From Bacteroidales bacterium (GTDB lineage Bacteria > Bacteroidota > Bacteroidia > Bacteroidales > WCHB1-69), in NCBI GenBank assembly GCA_017962275.1, contig JAGCVQ010000060.1, positions 1 to 55,422 of the forward strand: 55,422 bases of DNA, written 5' to 3'. A program made the position numbers and the translations under genes. Shown here in pieces: positions 48,511-55,422 of the stretch (positions within the stretch are counted from its first letter, which is position 1; each line of letters starts with the position of its first letter). The notes under the pieces were generated by a model. The model did no database searches. It had not been told where the DNA came from and was given only the letters and a program-made list of their open reading frames with translations.

Positions 48511-50007
48511 ATGCCCACCAACGAAGTCAAAAAATTAGCCGGACAGACGGCCATATACGGCGGCACGACCGTGATCAGCAGACTGCTCAACTACCTGCTC
48601 GTGCCGCTCCACACCTACCTTTTCCGCAATGCCGCGGACTACGGCGTTGTGGGCGAGCTTTACGCTTGGACAAGCCTCTTCATCGTGATTCTCACCTACG
48701 GCATGGAGACCGCCTTTTTCAAGTTCTCGCAGGACGACAGCATCAAAGACCGCGTTTACACCACCGTGGTGGGATCGCTGCTCTGCACCTCCACCCTCTT
48801 CATCGTGCTCTGTTCGTGGTTTGCGCAGCCCATCGCCGACTGGCTGCAATATCCCAACCATCCTGAATATGTGCGCTGGTTTGCCGTCATCATCGGCGTG
48901 GATGCGCTCACCTCCATCTTCTTCGCGCAATTGCGTTTCCTGAACCGGCCCATCCGCTTCGCCGCCGTCAAAATCACCAACATCCTCGTCAACGTACTGC
49001 TCAACCTCTTCTTCCTGCTGCTCTGTCCGTGGCTGCTGCAGAAGAGCCCCGATTCGGCCTTCGTCAATGCCATCTACAATCCTGAAATCGGGGTCGGCTA
49101 CATCTTCATCGCCAATCTCGTGGCCAGCGTCGTCACCATGCTGATGCTGTTGCCCGGTATCTTCCGCCAGAAGTTCGTCTTTGACTGGAGTTTGTGGAAG
49201 AAGATGTTCCGCTACGCCTTCCCGCTGCTGATTTTCGGTCTGGCCGGCATCGTCAACGAGACCATGGACCGCGTGCTCATCAAGCGGTTGTCGCCCGCCG
49301 CCGAACCGCAGGCCTCCGTGGGCATCTACAGCGCCTGTTACAAGATTTCCATCATGATGACCATCTTCATCCAGGCCTTCAAATACGCCGCCGAGCCCTT
49401 TTTCTTCCGCAAGGCGAAGGACAAGGACGCGAAAGAGACCTACGCCGAGGTGATGACCGCCTTCGTGCTGGTCTGCTCCGTCATCTTCGTCGGCATCATG
49501 CTCTACATCGACATCGTGCAATATTTCGTGGGCGAGACATATCGTGTGGGATTGCCCATCGTTCCTATCTTGCTGATGGCCAATCTTTTCCTCGGCATTT
49601 TCTACAACCTTTCGATTTGGTACAAGCTCACCGGACAGACCAAGTTCGGAGCCTACATCGCCCTCTTCGGCGCGGCCATCACGCTGGGCCTCAACTGGTT
49701 GCTGATCCCGCGTTTCGACTACATGGGCGCGGCCTGGACCACCTTCGCCTGCTACCTCTCCATGATGGTCGTTTCCTACCTCCTCGGTCAGAAGTACTAC
49801 CACGTCAACTACGACCTCAAGCGCATCCTCTTTTATCTCGTCTTCGCGGTCGCCGTTTACGGTCTGAGCTGCGGCGTCATCCGTCTCTTCGGCATCGAAA
49901 GCATGGCACTCCGCTTGGTGGTCAACACGGTGATTTTGATTGGATATTTGGGAGTTTTAGGGTTGATGAACAAGGAGATGGTGCGAGGGATAATGAGACG
50001 AGGGTGA
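48511..50007 (+). CDS. Polysaccharide flippase (Wzx-like, MOP superfamily)
   Basis: A 498-residue membrane protein with about 14 membrane segments, of the oligosaccharide-flippase (PST/Wzx) family. It opens with VKKLAGQTAIYGGTTVISRLLNYLL, quoted in parts (LAGQTAIYGGTTVI, SRLLNYLLVPL). The short helix-loop pattern and FSQDDSIKDRVYTT are typical of the Bacteroidota members. It would turn lipid-linked glycan units to the periplasmic face. No glycosyltransferase cluster directly adjoins it; the initiating transferase (11.1 kb) and GT4 genes (52.8 kb) are apart. The ATG directly follows a C-rich array, and an ATTCAGA array follows its stop. Confidence 0.88.
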   Translation: MPTNEVKKLAGQTAIYGGTTVISRLLNYLLVPLHTYLFRNAADYGVVGELYAWTSLFIVILTYGMETAFFKFSQDDSIKDRVYTTVVGSLLCTSTLFIVLCSWFAQPIADWLQYPNHPEYVRWFAVIIGVDALTSIFFAQLRFLNRPIRFAAVKITNILVNVLLNLFFLLLCPWLLQKSPDSAFVNAIYNPEIGVGYIFIANLVASVVTMLMLLPGIFRQKFVFDWSLWKKMFRYAFPLLIFGLAGIVNETMDRVLIKRLSPAAEPQASVGIYSACYKISIMMTIFIQAFKYAAEPFFFRKAKDKDAKETYAEVMTAFVLVCSVIFVGIMLYIDIVQYFVGETYRVGLPIVPILLMANLFLGIFYNLSIWYKLTGQTKFGAYIALFGAAITLGLNWLLIPRFDYMGAAWTTFACYLSMMVVSYLLGQKYYHVNYDLKRILFYLVFAVAVYGLSCGVIRLFGIESMALRLVVNTVILIGYLGVLGLMNKEMVRGIMRRG

Positions 50008-50013
50008 TGTTTA

Positions 50014-50044
50014 ATTCAGAATTCAGAATTAAGAATTAAAAATT
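50014..50044. repeat. Heptamer array, ATTCAGA/ATTAAGA type
   Basis: Units ATTCAGA twice, ATTAAGA, ATTAAAA, beginning 6 nt after the flippase stop. Confidence 0.85.
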
Positions 50045-50057
50045 GTTTGAACGCGAA

Positions 50058-50081
50058 CGCAGGCAGGCTGTTAGGCCTGCG
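50058..50081. terminator. GC-rich hairpin between convergent flippase and hicB
   Basis: CGCAGGC (50058-50064) pairs with GCCTGCG (50075-50081) around a 10-nt loop. It lies between two convergent genes and may serve both; no clear T-run follows on either strand. Confidence 0.45.
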
Positions 50082-50096
50082 GGCAGAAAGCGGGTA

Positions 50097-50486
50097 TTAT
50101 ACCAGGCAAACCATGCGCAACTCTTCGGAGAAGCGTGTTATTCCCTCCTGGATGCGCTGAACCGTTTTGGACGACGGGCGGCTTTTCCCAGTGGCGTAAT
50201 GACTGAGCTGATGGCGGTTAACACCCGTAATATTTTGTAAATCAGCGAGATTCAATCTCCCGTTAATGTATTGCAGGAAGCTGGCCGTATCGAATTTGTA
50301 CACAAAATCCATTTCGGGCAATGACGGAAGCATCTCTTTGGCCTCTGCATAGGAATTCCTTAAATCATCCATCGCCTCTCCTACGGTCTTTCCCATTCCG
50401 ATAAAACCGATTTTATGCTTATGCTGCGGCACTGCCGTATAACTGCCGTCATTGTTTCGCTCTATGATTACCGTGATGTTTTCCAT
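50097..50486 (-). CDS. hicB: HicB-type antitoxin with XRE helix-turn-helix
   Basis: A 129-residue protein with an N-terminal HicB fold (MENITVIIERNNDGSYTAV..., then GMGKTVGEAMDDLRNSYAEA at about 31-50) and a C-terminal XRE-like DNA-binding domain (LADLQNITGVNRHQLSHYATGKSRPS, quoted in parts: LADLQNITGVNRHQ, LSHYATGKSRPS). HicB antitoxins neutralise the HicA mRNA interferase and repress their operon. No intact hicA is present; a 17-codon frame directly upstream looks like its remnant. A TATTTTTG box at 50536-50543 drives the unit. The antitoxin seems intact and may act only as a regulator. Confidence 0.8.
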   Translation of the reverse strand: MENITVIIERNNDGSYTAVPQHKHKIGFIGMGKTVGEAMDDLRNSYAEAKEMLPSLPEMDFVYKFDTASFLQYINGRLNLADLQNITGVNRHQLSHYATGKSRPSSKTVQRIQEGITRFSEELRMVCLV

Positions 50487-50518
50487 TTCAGTTTCTTCTT
50501 AAGTTCTGATATTTTCAT
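50468..50518 (-). pseudogene. Probable hicA remnant (17 codons)
   Basis: The ATG at 50516-50518 opens MKISELKKKLKWKTSR-stop. The first 11 residues look like a HicA N-terminus (typical pattern MK-x-SEL-x-KKLK). The rest is the start of hicB in another frame, so all of the toxin after codon 11 would be deleted, including the catalytic His. The short length makes this tentative; a leader peptide is the alternative. Confidence 0.4.
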
Positions 50519-50535
50519 AGTTGACTAATTAAATG

Positions 50536-50543
50536 CAAAAATA
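50536..50543 (-). promoter_or_regulatory. -7 box of the hicB unit (TATTTTTG)
   Basis: Minus-strand TAnnTTTG box 18 nt upstream of the hicA-remnant ATG. The remaining 250-nt spacer to the LRR gene shows no further element beyond the box at 50701. Confidence 0.55.
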
Positions 50544-50700
50544 CACAAATGTTGATTATCTTCAATACACAAACGAATATTTTTATTAACAGGATTATGA
50601 ACAGCCATATCCTGTTCTATTTCCATAGTATGCTTTTTATAGGAAATGTTACACCCCGAACGAAAATTTTCTTTCTGTTACCTCTTGCCTCAAAAAAATG

Positions 50701-50708
50701 TATCTTTG
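50701..50708 (+). promoter_or_regulatory. -7 box of the LRR protein gene (TATCTTTG)
   Basis: It lies 24 nt before the ATG at 50732 and excludes the longer frame from 50549. Confidence 0.7.
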
Positions 50709-50731
50709 CGGCAATATCGAAACTACCAAAT

Positions 50732-52633
50732 ATGATGAAAAGAAATCTACTGCTTGCGGCCATGTTCGCAATGGCCACGTTCGCTGGGCATAACGTGAAA
50801 GCCCAGAATCCCGTGTTCAGCTATGACTATCAGGGCAAAACACTTTATTACGTTATCGACAGCAACTTGCATGCACAGGTTGTATCGCCAGACTATCCCG
50901 ACCTGCATTTTACTGTTGACAGCTCGGATTGCAATCCTTGGTACGGCCACACCCAGCCCCAAGGAGCCATTGTGGTACCCGATTCGGTGATGTTCAACGG
51001 TGAATATTATCCTGTCACTGCTCTTGCAGACCGTGTTTTTTATTATTGTAGCAACATCCAGTCATTGGTACTCCCGCAGAGCCTGACAATCATTGGAAAA
51101 CTCTCAATATGCGAATGTTTGGGGCTCCAATCGGTGACTTTTGAGGGAAATCAGACTCCTGGCGCAGGATCCAGAATCAAAGTGATTGATCGTCATGCAT
51201 TTCGGGGATGCATCGCTCTCCAGTCGGTAATCCTCCCGGATAGCCTGACCACCCTTGCGTATGCAGCTTTCTATCACTGCACCAGCCTCCAATCGGTAAC
51301 ATTTCCCGATGCTCTGACCACCATTGAAAATTTCGCTTTTGGGGAATGCGACGCGCTTCAATCAGCGACACTCCCAAACAGCTTGACAACTCTTGGCGAT
51401 TGTGTGTTTATCCGATGCCCGGGACTCCAGTCGGTGACACTTCCGCCAAGCCTGACCAACACTGGCACTTACGCGTTCGATGAATGCACAGGACTCCAGT
51501 CGGTATCATTGTCTGAGGGATTGATGACCATTGGGGAAAAAGCATTCCGGAGATGCTCGAGTCTCCAGTCGATAGACATCCCTGCCAGCGTGAATACGAT
51601 CGGTTTGAGTGCATTTCAAGAATGTGGATCACTTCTCACCGTCACCCTGCACGAAGGCATTGATACGATAGGTGTAAATGCTTTCTGGAGTTGCAGCAGT
51701 CTGACCACCATCAACTATCCCTCCACGCTGAAGGTGATAGGCGATAACGCTTTTGAGTTCGACAACATGCTCGCCACTCCCGTCGTACTCCCTGAAGGTT
51801 TTATCACCCTTGGAAATGTCGCTTTCGGCGATTGCTCCAGCATCCCATTTGCTGACCTTCCTGGCAGTCTGAGTTCAATCGGGGACTGGACCTTCTACCA
51901 GTGCATAAGTCTCACCAGTGTCACCTTGCATGAGGGCACAGAGAGAATTGGAACCCGCGCATTTCTGGGATGCACAAACCTGACAACCATCAACTACCCC
52001 TCCACGTTGAATGAGATTGATGAAGTAGCGTTCGGACTCTGCACTGCACTTGACGAGACTCTTATTCTTCCCAATGGGCTCACCAATTTGGGACTTGCGG
52101 CCTACGCATTTTGCAGCAACATCGTTTCCGCAAGTCTGCCTGGGACGATAGGAGAAATCCAGTCGGAAATGTTCTACGGCTGCACCTCGCTTTCCAAAGT
52201 CACGATTGGGGAGGGTATCACGAACATCGGCATGGGTACTTTCAATGTTTGCCCCAATATCGATACCCTCTTTGTGAACTGCGCCGTGCCGCCCACGGTT
52301 GAATCGCCCATCGACAGTACTTTCTTCACGTTTAATTCCACCGTGGTTGTTCCCTGCGGCTCCGAAGAGGTTTACCGTCAACATGCGGTTTGGGGACTCT
52401 TTTCCGACATTGTGGAAGACTGCGGCGTGGGCATCCCTGATGTGGATATTCCCGACGTCACTATCCGTGTCACAAACAGCCGCATAGAGGTTGAGGGTGC
52501 CGAGGGCGAAAACGTGCGCGTGTTCGACATCACAGGCCGCATCGTACGCAACGAAGCATTGTCCGCAGGCGTCTATCTGGTGCAGATCGGCAACCGTCCG
52601 GCAGAGAAAGTAGTGGTACACCCGAATATGTAA
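50732..52633 (+). CDS. BspA-like leucine-rich-repeat surface protein with T9SS sorting domain
   Basis: A 633-residue exported protein. Signal peptide at about 1-24 (NLLLAAMFAMATFAG, ending VKAQ). From about residue 100 to 540 come some 17-18 LRR_5/BspA repeats of 23-24 residues, each of the form AF-x-x-C-x-x-L-x-SVTLP-x-SLTTIG. The C-terminus (about 570-633) is a short T9SS type A domain: ITGRIVRNEALSAGVYLVQIG and a basic end (quoted in part: VRVFDITGRIV, SAGVYLVQIG). BspA proteins bind host or bacterial surfaces. Near-identical repeats make internal recombination likely. A paralogue starts at 55313 and a strong terminator follows. Confidence 0.9.
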   Translation: MMKRNLLLAAMFAMATFAGHNVKAQNPVFSYDYQGKTLYYVIDSNLHAQVVSPDYPDLHFTVDSSDCNPWYGHTQPQGAIVVPDSVMFNGEYYPVTALADRVFYYCSNIQSLVLPQSLTIIGKLSICECLGLQSVTFEGNQTPGAGSRIKVIDRHAFRGCIALQSVILPDSLTTLAYAAFYHCTSLQSVTFPDALTTIENFAFGECDALQSATLPNSLTTLGDCVFIRCPGLQSVTLPPSLTNTGTYAFDECTGLQSVSLSEGLMTIGEKAFRRCSSLQSIDIPASVNTIGLSAFQECGSLLTVTLHEGIDTIGVNAFWSCSSLTTINYPSTLKVIGDNAFEFDNMLATPVVLPEGFITLGNVAFGDCSSIPFADLPGSLSSIGDWTFYQCISLTSVTLHEGTERIGTRAFLGCTNLTTINYPSTLNEIDEVAFGLCTALDETLILPNGLTNLGLAAYAFCSNIVSASLPGTIGEIQSEMFYGCTSLSKVTIGEGITNIGMGTFNVCPNIDTLFVNCAVPPTVESPIDSTFFTFNSTVVVPCGSEEVYRQHAVWGLFSDIVEDCGVGIPDVDIPDVTIRVTNSRIEVEGAEGENVRVFDITGRIVRNEALSAGVYLVQIGNRPAEKVVVHPNM

Positions 52634-52652
52634 CGTAAATCCTTTTCGTTTC

Positions 52653-52696
52653 TAAACCGAAAGCGGCAGGCCCAATGGTCTGCCGCTTTCGGTTTA
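52653..52696 (+). terminator. Strong hairpin terminator after the LRR gene
   Basis: A perfect 17-bp stem, TAAACCGAAAGCGGCAG (52653-52669) with its complement at 52680-52696, and a 10-nt loop. Its core AAAGCGGCAG...CTGCCG recurs after the second GT4 gene. Confidence 0.8.
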
Positions 52697-52786
52697 TACG
52701 CTAACCTTCTCCTTTTTTTGCGAAAATCAAACCATTAACACTTAATCATAATTGATTATCAATGATTTATATTTCCTAAAAAATGT

Positions 52787-52794
52787 TAATTTTG
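52787..52794 (+). promoter_or_regulatory. -7 box of the GT4 pair (TAATTTTG)
   Basis: TAnnTTTG box 27 nt before the ATG at 52821. Confidence 0.6.
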
Positions 52795-52820
52795 CCGCCG
52801 TTGTTTTTAGATAGCGATAT

Positions 52821-54017
52821 ATGAAAATTTTGTTTGTAGTTAACAACATCTACTGTCTAGGAAATGGTCTTGATGCATCGGCAAGACGCACTGTACAGAC
52901 ACTGCGTGATGCAGGACAGGACGTGCGGGTACTCTCCTGCGAGAATTTGGAAGAGCCTGACGGGCCGCAACCCGAATACAGACAAAAGGAATTCCATTTC
53001 CCCATATTTCAGCCACTTATCAAGGCGCAAGGATATTCGTTTTCCAAATGGGACGGTCAAAATATTGAAGCTGCCGTCCGATGGGCGGATGTGGTCCATA
53101 TTGAGGAGCCTTACTTCATCGAACACGTAGCGATGAATTGGGCGAAAAAACTTGGCAAGCCCCTCACGGCGACATATCATCTGCATCCCGAAAACGTTTT
53201 CTACTCACTCGGCATGGGCAGTTGGTCGCTTCCGAATAACACCTTGTTGCGCTATTGGGCGCGCGTTTTCTTGGACAATTGTGTCTATGTGCAATGTCCG
53301 ACAGAAAACGTCCGTGAGCGACTGAGTCGTTTTCACGTCAAAGCCAATTGTATAACGATTTCTAACGGATTGGTACCAGACAAATGCATTCGTCCGCAAA
53401 CGCCGCCAACGGATTATTTTGACGAGAATCGGCCGCTCGAAGTGATCTATATCGGTCGTCTTTCGGGCGAAAAAGACCAGCCCACGCTGCTGAAAGCCAT
53501 GCGCTATAGCAAATTCGCGAGCAGAATCCGTCTTCGTTTCGCCGGACAAGGACCCAATCAGAAAAAGTATCAGCGACTGGCAGAGAAACTTTACGAAGAG
53601 GGAATCCTGAAATACAAACCCTCCTTCGAGTTCCTCAATCGCGACCAATTGCGTGAATTGGCTGCCCACGCGGATTTGGCTGTGCATTGCGCCATCATCG
53701 AAGTGGAAGGTCTTAGCATCATGGAAGCCATGCAGCAGGCTGTGGTACCTGTGATTGCCGTCGGAAGCTGCTCCGGCACTTCGCAGTTCGCGCTGGACGA
53801 TCGCTGCAAATTTCCCGCGAAAGACGCCAAAGCACTCGCCGCCCGTATCGACTACTGGCTCGAACACCCGCAGGAGCGTTGGGAGATGGGCTTCAAATAT
53901 GCCGAATCGATGGAAAAGTATGACATCGCCAACAGCGTGAAACAACTCATCGATATGTTTGGCAAAGCAATTGAAAAAAAACACAACCAAATAATAAACC
54001 AAAATACCGTACAATGA
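52821..54017 (+). CDS. Glycosyltransferase family 4, first of tandem pair
   Basis: A 398-residue GT-B fold enzyme. The N-terminal half starts MKILFVVNNIYCLGNGLD (acceptor domain). The C-terminal half has the donor-site pattern VIYIGRLSGEKDQPTLLKAM (about 210-230) and EVEGLSIMEAMQQAVVPVIA (about 293-312), with the spaced Glu residues of GT4 enzymes. No membrane segment is seen, so it acts at the cytosolic face on lipid-linked or protein acceptors. Its stop overlaps the next start by 4 nt (ATGA). It is clearly homologous along its whole length to the next gene, a tandem duplication. Sugar and acceptor are unknown. Confidence 0.88.
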   Translation: MKILFVVNNIYCLGNGLDASARRTVQTLRDAGQDVRVLSCENLEEPDGPQPEYRQKEFHFPIFQPLIKAQGYSFSKWDGQNIEAAVRWADVVHIEEPYFIEHVAMNWAKKLGKPLTATYHLHPENVFYSLGMGSWSLPNNTLLRYWARVFLDNCVYVQCPTENVRERLSRFHVKANCITISNGLVPDKCIRPQTPPTDYFDENRPLEVIYIGRLSGEKDQPTLLKAMRYSKFASRIRLRFAGQGPNQKKYQRLAEKLYEEGILKYKPSFEFLNRDQLRELAAHADLAVHCAIIEVEGLSIMEAMQQAVVPVIAVGSCSGTSQFALDDRCKFPAKDAKALAARIDYWLEHPQERWEMGFKYAESMEKYDIANSVKQLIDMFGKAIEKKHNQIINQNTVQ

Positions 54018-55189
54018 AAATTCTGTTTGTAGTAAACAACTTTTTCTGTCAGGGCAATGGTCTTGACGAGTCAGCAAGAAGGACAGTAAAGGCACTGAGT
54101 GACGCAGGACAGGATGTGCGTGTGCTCTCAGGCAAAAACTTGGAAGATCCCAATGGCCCGCATGCGGATTATGAGATGGAGAATTTCGATTTCCCTCTTG
54201 TGCAACCCATGCTTTCCTCCTTTGGCTACCATTTTGCCAAGTGGAAGGGGCCGCAAATTGAGGCCGCGGTTCGTTGGGCGGATGTTATCCACATGGAAGA
54301 GACCTTCTTTCTCCACCACGCCGCCATGAATTGGGCGAAAAAGCTGGGCAAACCCATGGTGGGAACCTATCATGTCCATCCGGAGAACATCATTTTCAAC
54401 ACCCTGGGCTTCCGGGGCGGTTTTCTGACGTGCCAAATCCTTTATCGTTACTGGTGCCGCGTTTTCTATGACAATTACAAATATCTGCAATGCCCTACGG
54501 AGAATGTGCGCGAGCGTTTGATTCGCCATCGGGTCAAAGCGAACTGTTTCACCCTCTCCAACGGCGTGATTCCCGACAAATGCATCCGTCCGCTCACACC
54601 GCCGGAGAACTACTTTGATGAGAATCGTCCGCTCGACCTGATCTATATCGGTCGCACGGCCATTGAGAAGGACCAACCGACGCTCTACAAGGCGATCCGT
54701 CTCAGCAAGTACGCGAAACGTATCCGACTGCACATTGCCGGCCGCGGTCCGAAGTTGGAACCCTACACCCGCATGGCCGAGAAACTCTATGAAGACGGTG
54801 TGGTGGGTTATAAACCGACTGTAGGTTTCTACAACCGCGACGAATTGCGAGAACTGGCTGCCAAAGCCGACTTGGCTGTCCATTGCGCCTTTGTGGAGGT
54901 GGAAGGAATGAGCATTACGGAGGCCATGCAGCAGGCCGTCGTGCCTGTGATTGCCACCGCACGTTACTCCGGCACATCCGCATACGCCTTGGATGATCGC
55001 AGCAAATTCCCCACAAAAAACGCGAAAGCGCTTGCCGAACGCATCGACTATTGGTTCGATCACCCTCAGGAACGGTGGGAGATGGGCTTCAAATACGCCG
55101 ATTCGATGAACGATTACGACATCAACACCGTGGTGGCGAAACGGCTCATCGAAACCTATGAGGCAGCGATACGGGAAATGAAGAATTAA
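54014..55189 (+). CDS. Glycosyltransferase family 4, second of tandem pair
   Basis: A 391-residue paralogue of the preceding gene. Matching blocks are MKILFVVNNFFCQGNGLDESARRT, quoted in part (MKILFVVNNFFCQGNGLD), LIYIGRTAIEKDQPTLYKA and EVEGMSITEAMQQAVVPVIA. The two share most positions, including ENYFDENRPL just before the donor domain, yet differ in the acceptor half (about 60-130), so they may add different residues or use different acceptors in sequence. The stop codon (55187-55189) comes from an AAGAATT heptamer array, which also encodes the final M-K-N. The gene is translationally coupled to the first. Confidence 0.88.
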   Translation: MKILFVVNNFFCQGNGLDESARRTVKALSDAGQDVRVLSGKNLEDPNGPHADYEMENFDFPLVQPMLSSFGYHFAKWKGPQIEAAVRWADVIHMEETFFLHHAAMNWAKKLGKPMVGTYHVHPENIIFNTLGFRGGFLTCQILYRYWCRVFYDNYKYLQCPTENVRERLIRHRVKANCFTLSNGVIPDKCIRPLTPPENYFDENRPLDLIYIGRTAIEKDQPTLYKAIRLSKYAKRIRLHIAGRGPKLEPYTRMAEKLYEDGVVGYKPTVGFYNRDELRELAAKADLAVHCAFVEVEGMSITEAMQQAVVPVIATARYSGTSAYALDDRSKFPTKNAKALAERIDYWFDHPQERWEMGFKYADSMNDYDINTVVAKRLIETYEAAIREMKN

Positions 55190-55215
55190 GAATTAAGAAT
55201 GAAGAATTAAGAATA
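55181..55215. repeat. Heptamer array, AAGAATT type, over the GT4 3' end
   Basis: Units AAGAATT twice, AAGAATG, AAGAATT, AAGAATA. It supplies the stop codon of the second GT4 gene. Confidence 0.9.
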
Positions 55216-55227
55216 TTGATTCCAAAG

Positions 55228-55254
55228 CGGCAGGCCAAACGGTCTGCCGTTTTT
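55228..55254 (+). terminator. Terminator after the GT4 pair
   Basis: CGGCAGGCC (55228-55236) pairs with GGTCTGCCG (55241-55249) around AAAC, followed by five T. The core is shared with the terminator at 52653-52696. Confidence 0.8.
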
Positions 55255-55290
55255 GCCTATTGCCTTTTGCCTATAAAAAATGTATCTTTG
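55253..55290 (+). promoter_or_regulatory. TTGCCTA array and TATCTTTG box before the second LRR gene
   Basis: Heptamers TTGCCTA, TTGCCTT, TTGCCTA (55253-55273) precede the -7 box TATCTTTG (55283-55290), 23 nt before the ATG at 55313. The DUF4301 gene has the same order of TTGCCTG heptamers then TATCTTTG. Confidence 0.7.
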
Positions 55291-55312
55291 CAGGCTCAAA
55301 AGCGATTACAAT

Positions 55313-55422
55313 ATGAAGATAAGAAATCTACTGTTTGCGGCCGTTTTCGCGATGGCCACGTTCGCCGGACTTGACGTGAAAGCCCAGGATTCCGTGTTCA
55401 GCTACGCCTATCAGGGCACGAC
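55313..55422 (+). CDS. Second BspA-like LRR surface protein (5' end only)
   Basis: The first 36 codons of a paralogue of the 50.7-kb LRR gene, cut off by the window end. The signal peptide NLLFAAVFAMATFAGLDVKAQ, quoted in part (FAAVFAMATFAG), and the mature start SVFSYAYQGTT match it almost residue for residue. An LRR and sorting-domain body is expected beyond the edge but not seen. Confidence 0.75.
   Translation, partial: MKIRNLLFAAVFAMATFAGLDVKAQDSVFSYAYQGT

Noticed and set aside
20644-55215. Short tandem arrays as CRISPR
   Set aside because: Units are 7 nt with no spacers, and no cas genes are in the window.

Overview
The window looks like a chromosome segment of a Bacteroidales (Bacteroidota) bacterium with T9SS-type secretion. 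Direct signs are the many promoters of the Bacteroidota type (-7 box TAnnTTTG, usually TATCTTTG, just upstream of start codons), the lack of Shine-Dalgarno sequences, a PorT-like outer-membrane barrel, two or three proteins with signal peptides and T9SS C-terminal sorting domains, and family choices typical of the phylum (GWxTD protein, NfeD/ClpP-class protease, DUF4301, LUD protein between FtsH and CdsA). I see no plasmid, phage or insertion-sequence genes.

Layout. 0.1-3.1 kb: PepD dipeptidase and an NfeD membrane protease, both minus. 3.2-6.0 kb: a visibly AT-rich accessory island with a decayed AbiE toxin-antitoxin pair and a decayed MunI-type restriction-modification system. 6.1-15.2 kb: plus-strand run with heptose kinase, PorT-like protein, glycyl-tRNA synthetase, GWxTD protein, sugar-phosphate transferase, HerA-like ATPase, asparaginase and CutC. 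15.2-17.6 kb: MBOAT/SGNH acyl-transfer pair, minus. 17.8-22.2 kb: large secreted transglutaminase-like protein, tRNA-Leu and a FucP-like sugar transporter. 22.3-32.4 kb: long minus-strand run (RsfS, FtsH, LUD, CdsA, acyl-CoA ligase, 5'-nucleotidase domain protein, cation antiporter, GmhB, lipid A acyltransferase). 32.5-38.4 kb: plus-strand secreted serine protease, WbqC, GT-C membrane protein, NifU, YchF and tRNA-Gly. 38.5-43.8 kb: GlmS, PurF and PyrG, minus; all three use glutamine amide nitrogen. 43.9-50.5 kb: lone ABC permease, two unrecognised proteins, DUF4301, a polysaccharide flippase and an orphan HicB. 50.7 kb to the end: a BspA-like leucine-rich-repeat surface protein, two tandem GT4 glycosyltransferases, and the start of a second LRR paralogue cut by the window edge.

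Several genes share a theme of envelope building. The heptose kinase (6.1 kb) and GmhB (23.2 kb) are two steps of ADP-heptose synthesis. The LpxL-like acyltransferase, CdsA, sugar-phosphate transferase, flippase, WbqC and GT4 pair would feed lipid A, phospholipid and surface glycan, and GlmS feeds the amino-sugar pool.

The most unusual signal is not a gene. Nearly every spacer carries short tandem arrays with a 7-nt period (a few 8-nt) built from unrelated words: CCCTAAA, AAGAATT, GGAGTTA, TTGAACC, TTGCCTA, ACAGCTA, TTAGTAG. At gene 3' ends these arrays often contain the stop codon. C-rich CCCTAAA-type arrays sit directly against start codons. At least five families of dispersed palindromes are interspersed, one a multi-hairpin element whose second stem covaries between copies. 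The second theme is erosion of selfish modules: in AbiE, MunI-type R-M and HicAB the regulator or antidote is intact while the toxic enzyme (and the methylase) has lost a segment.

No gene-free stretch exceeds about 300 bases; the longest spacers are described below.
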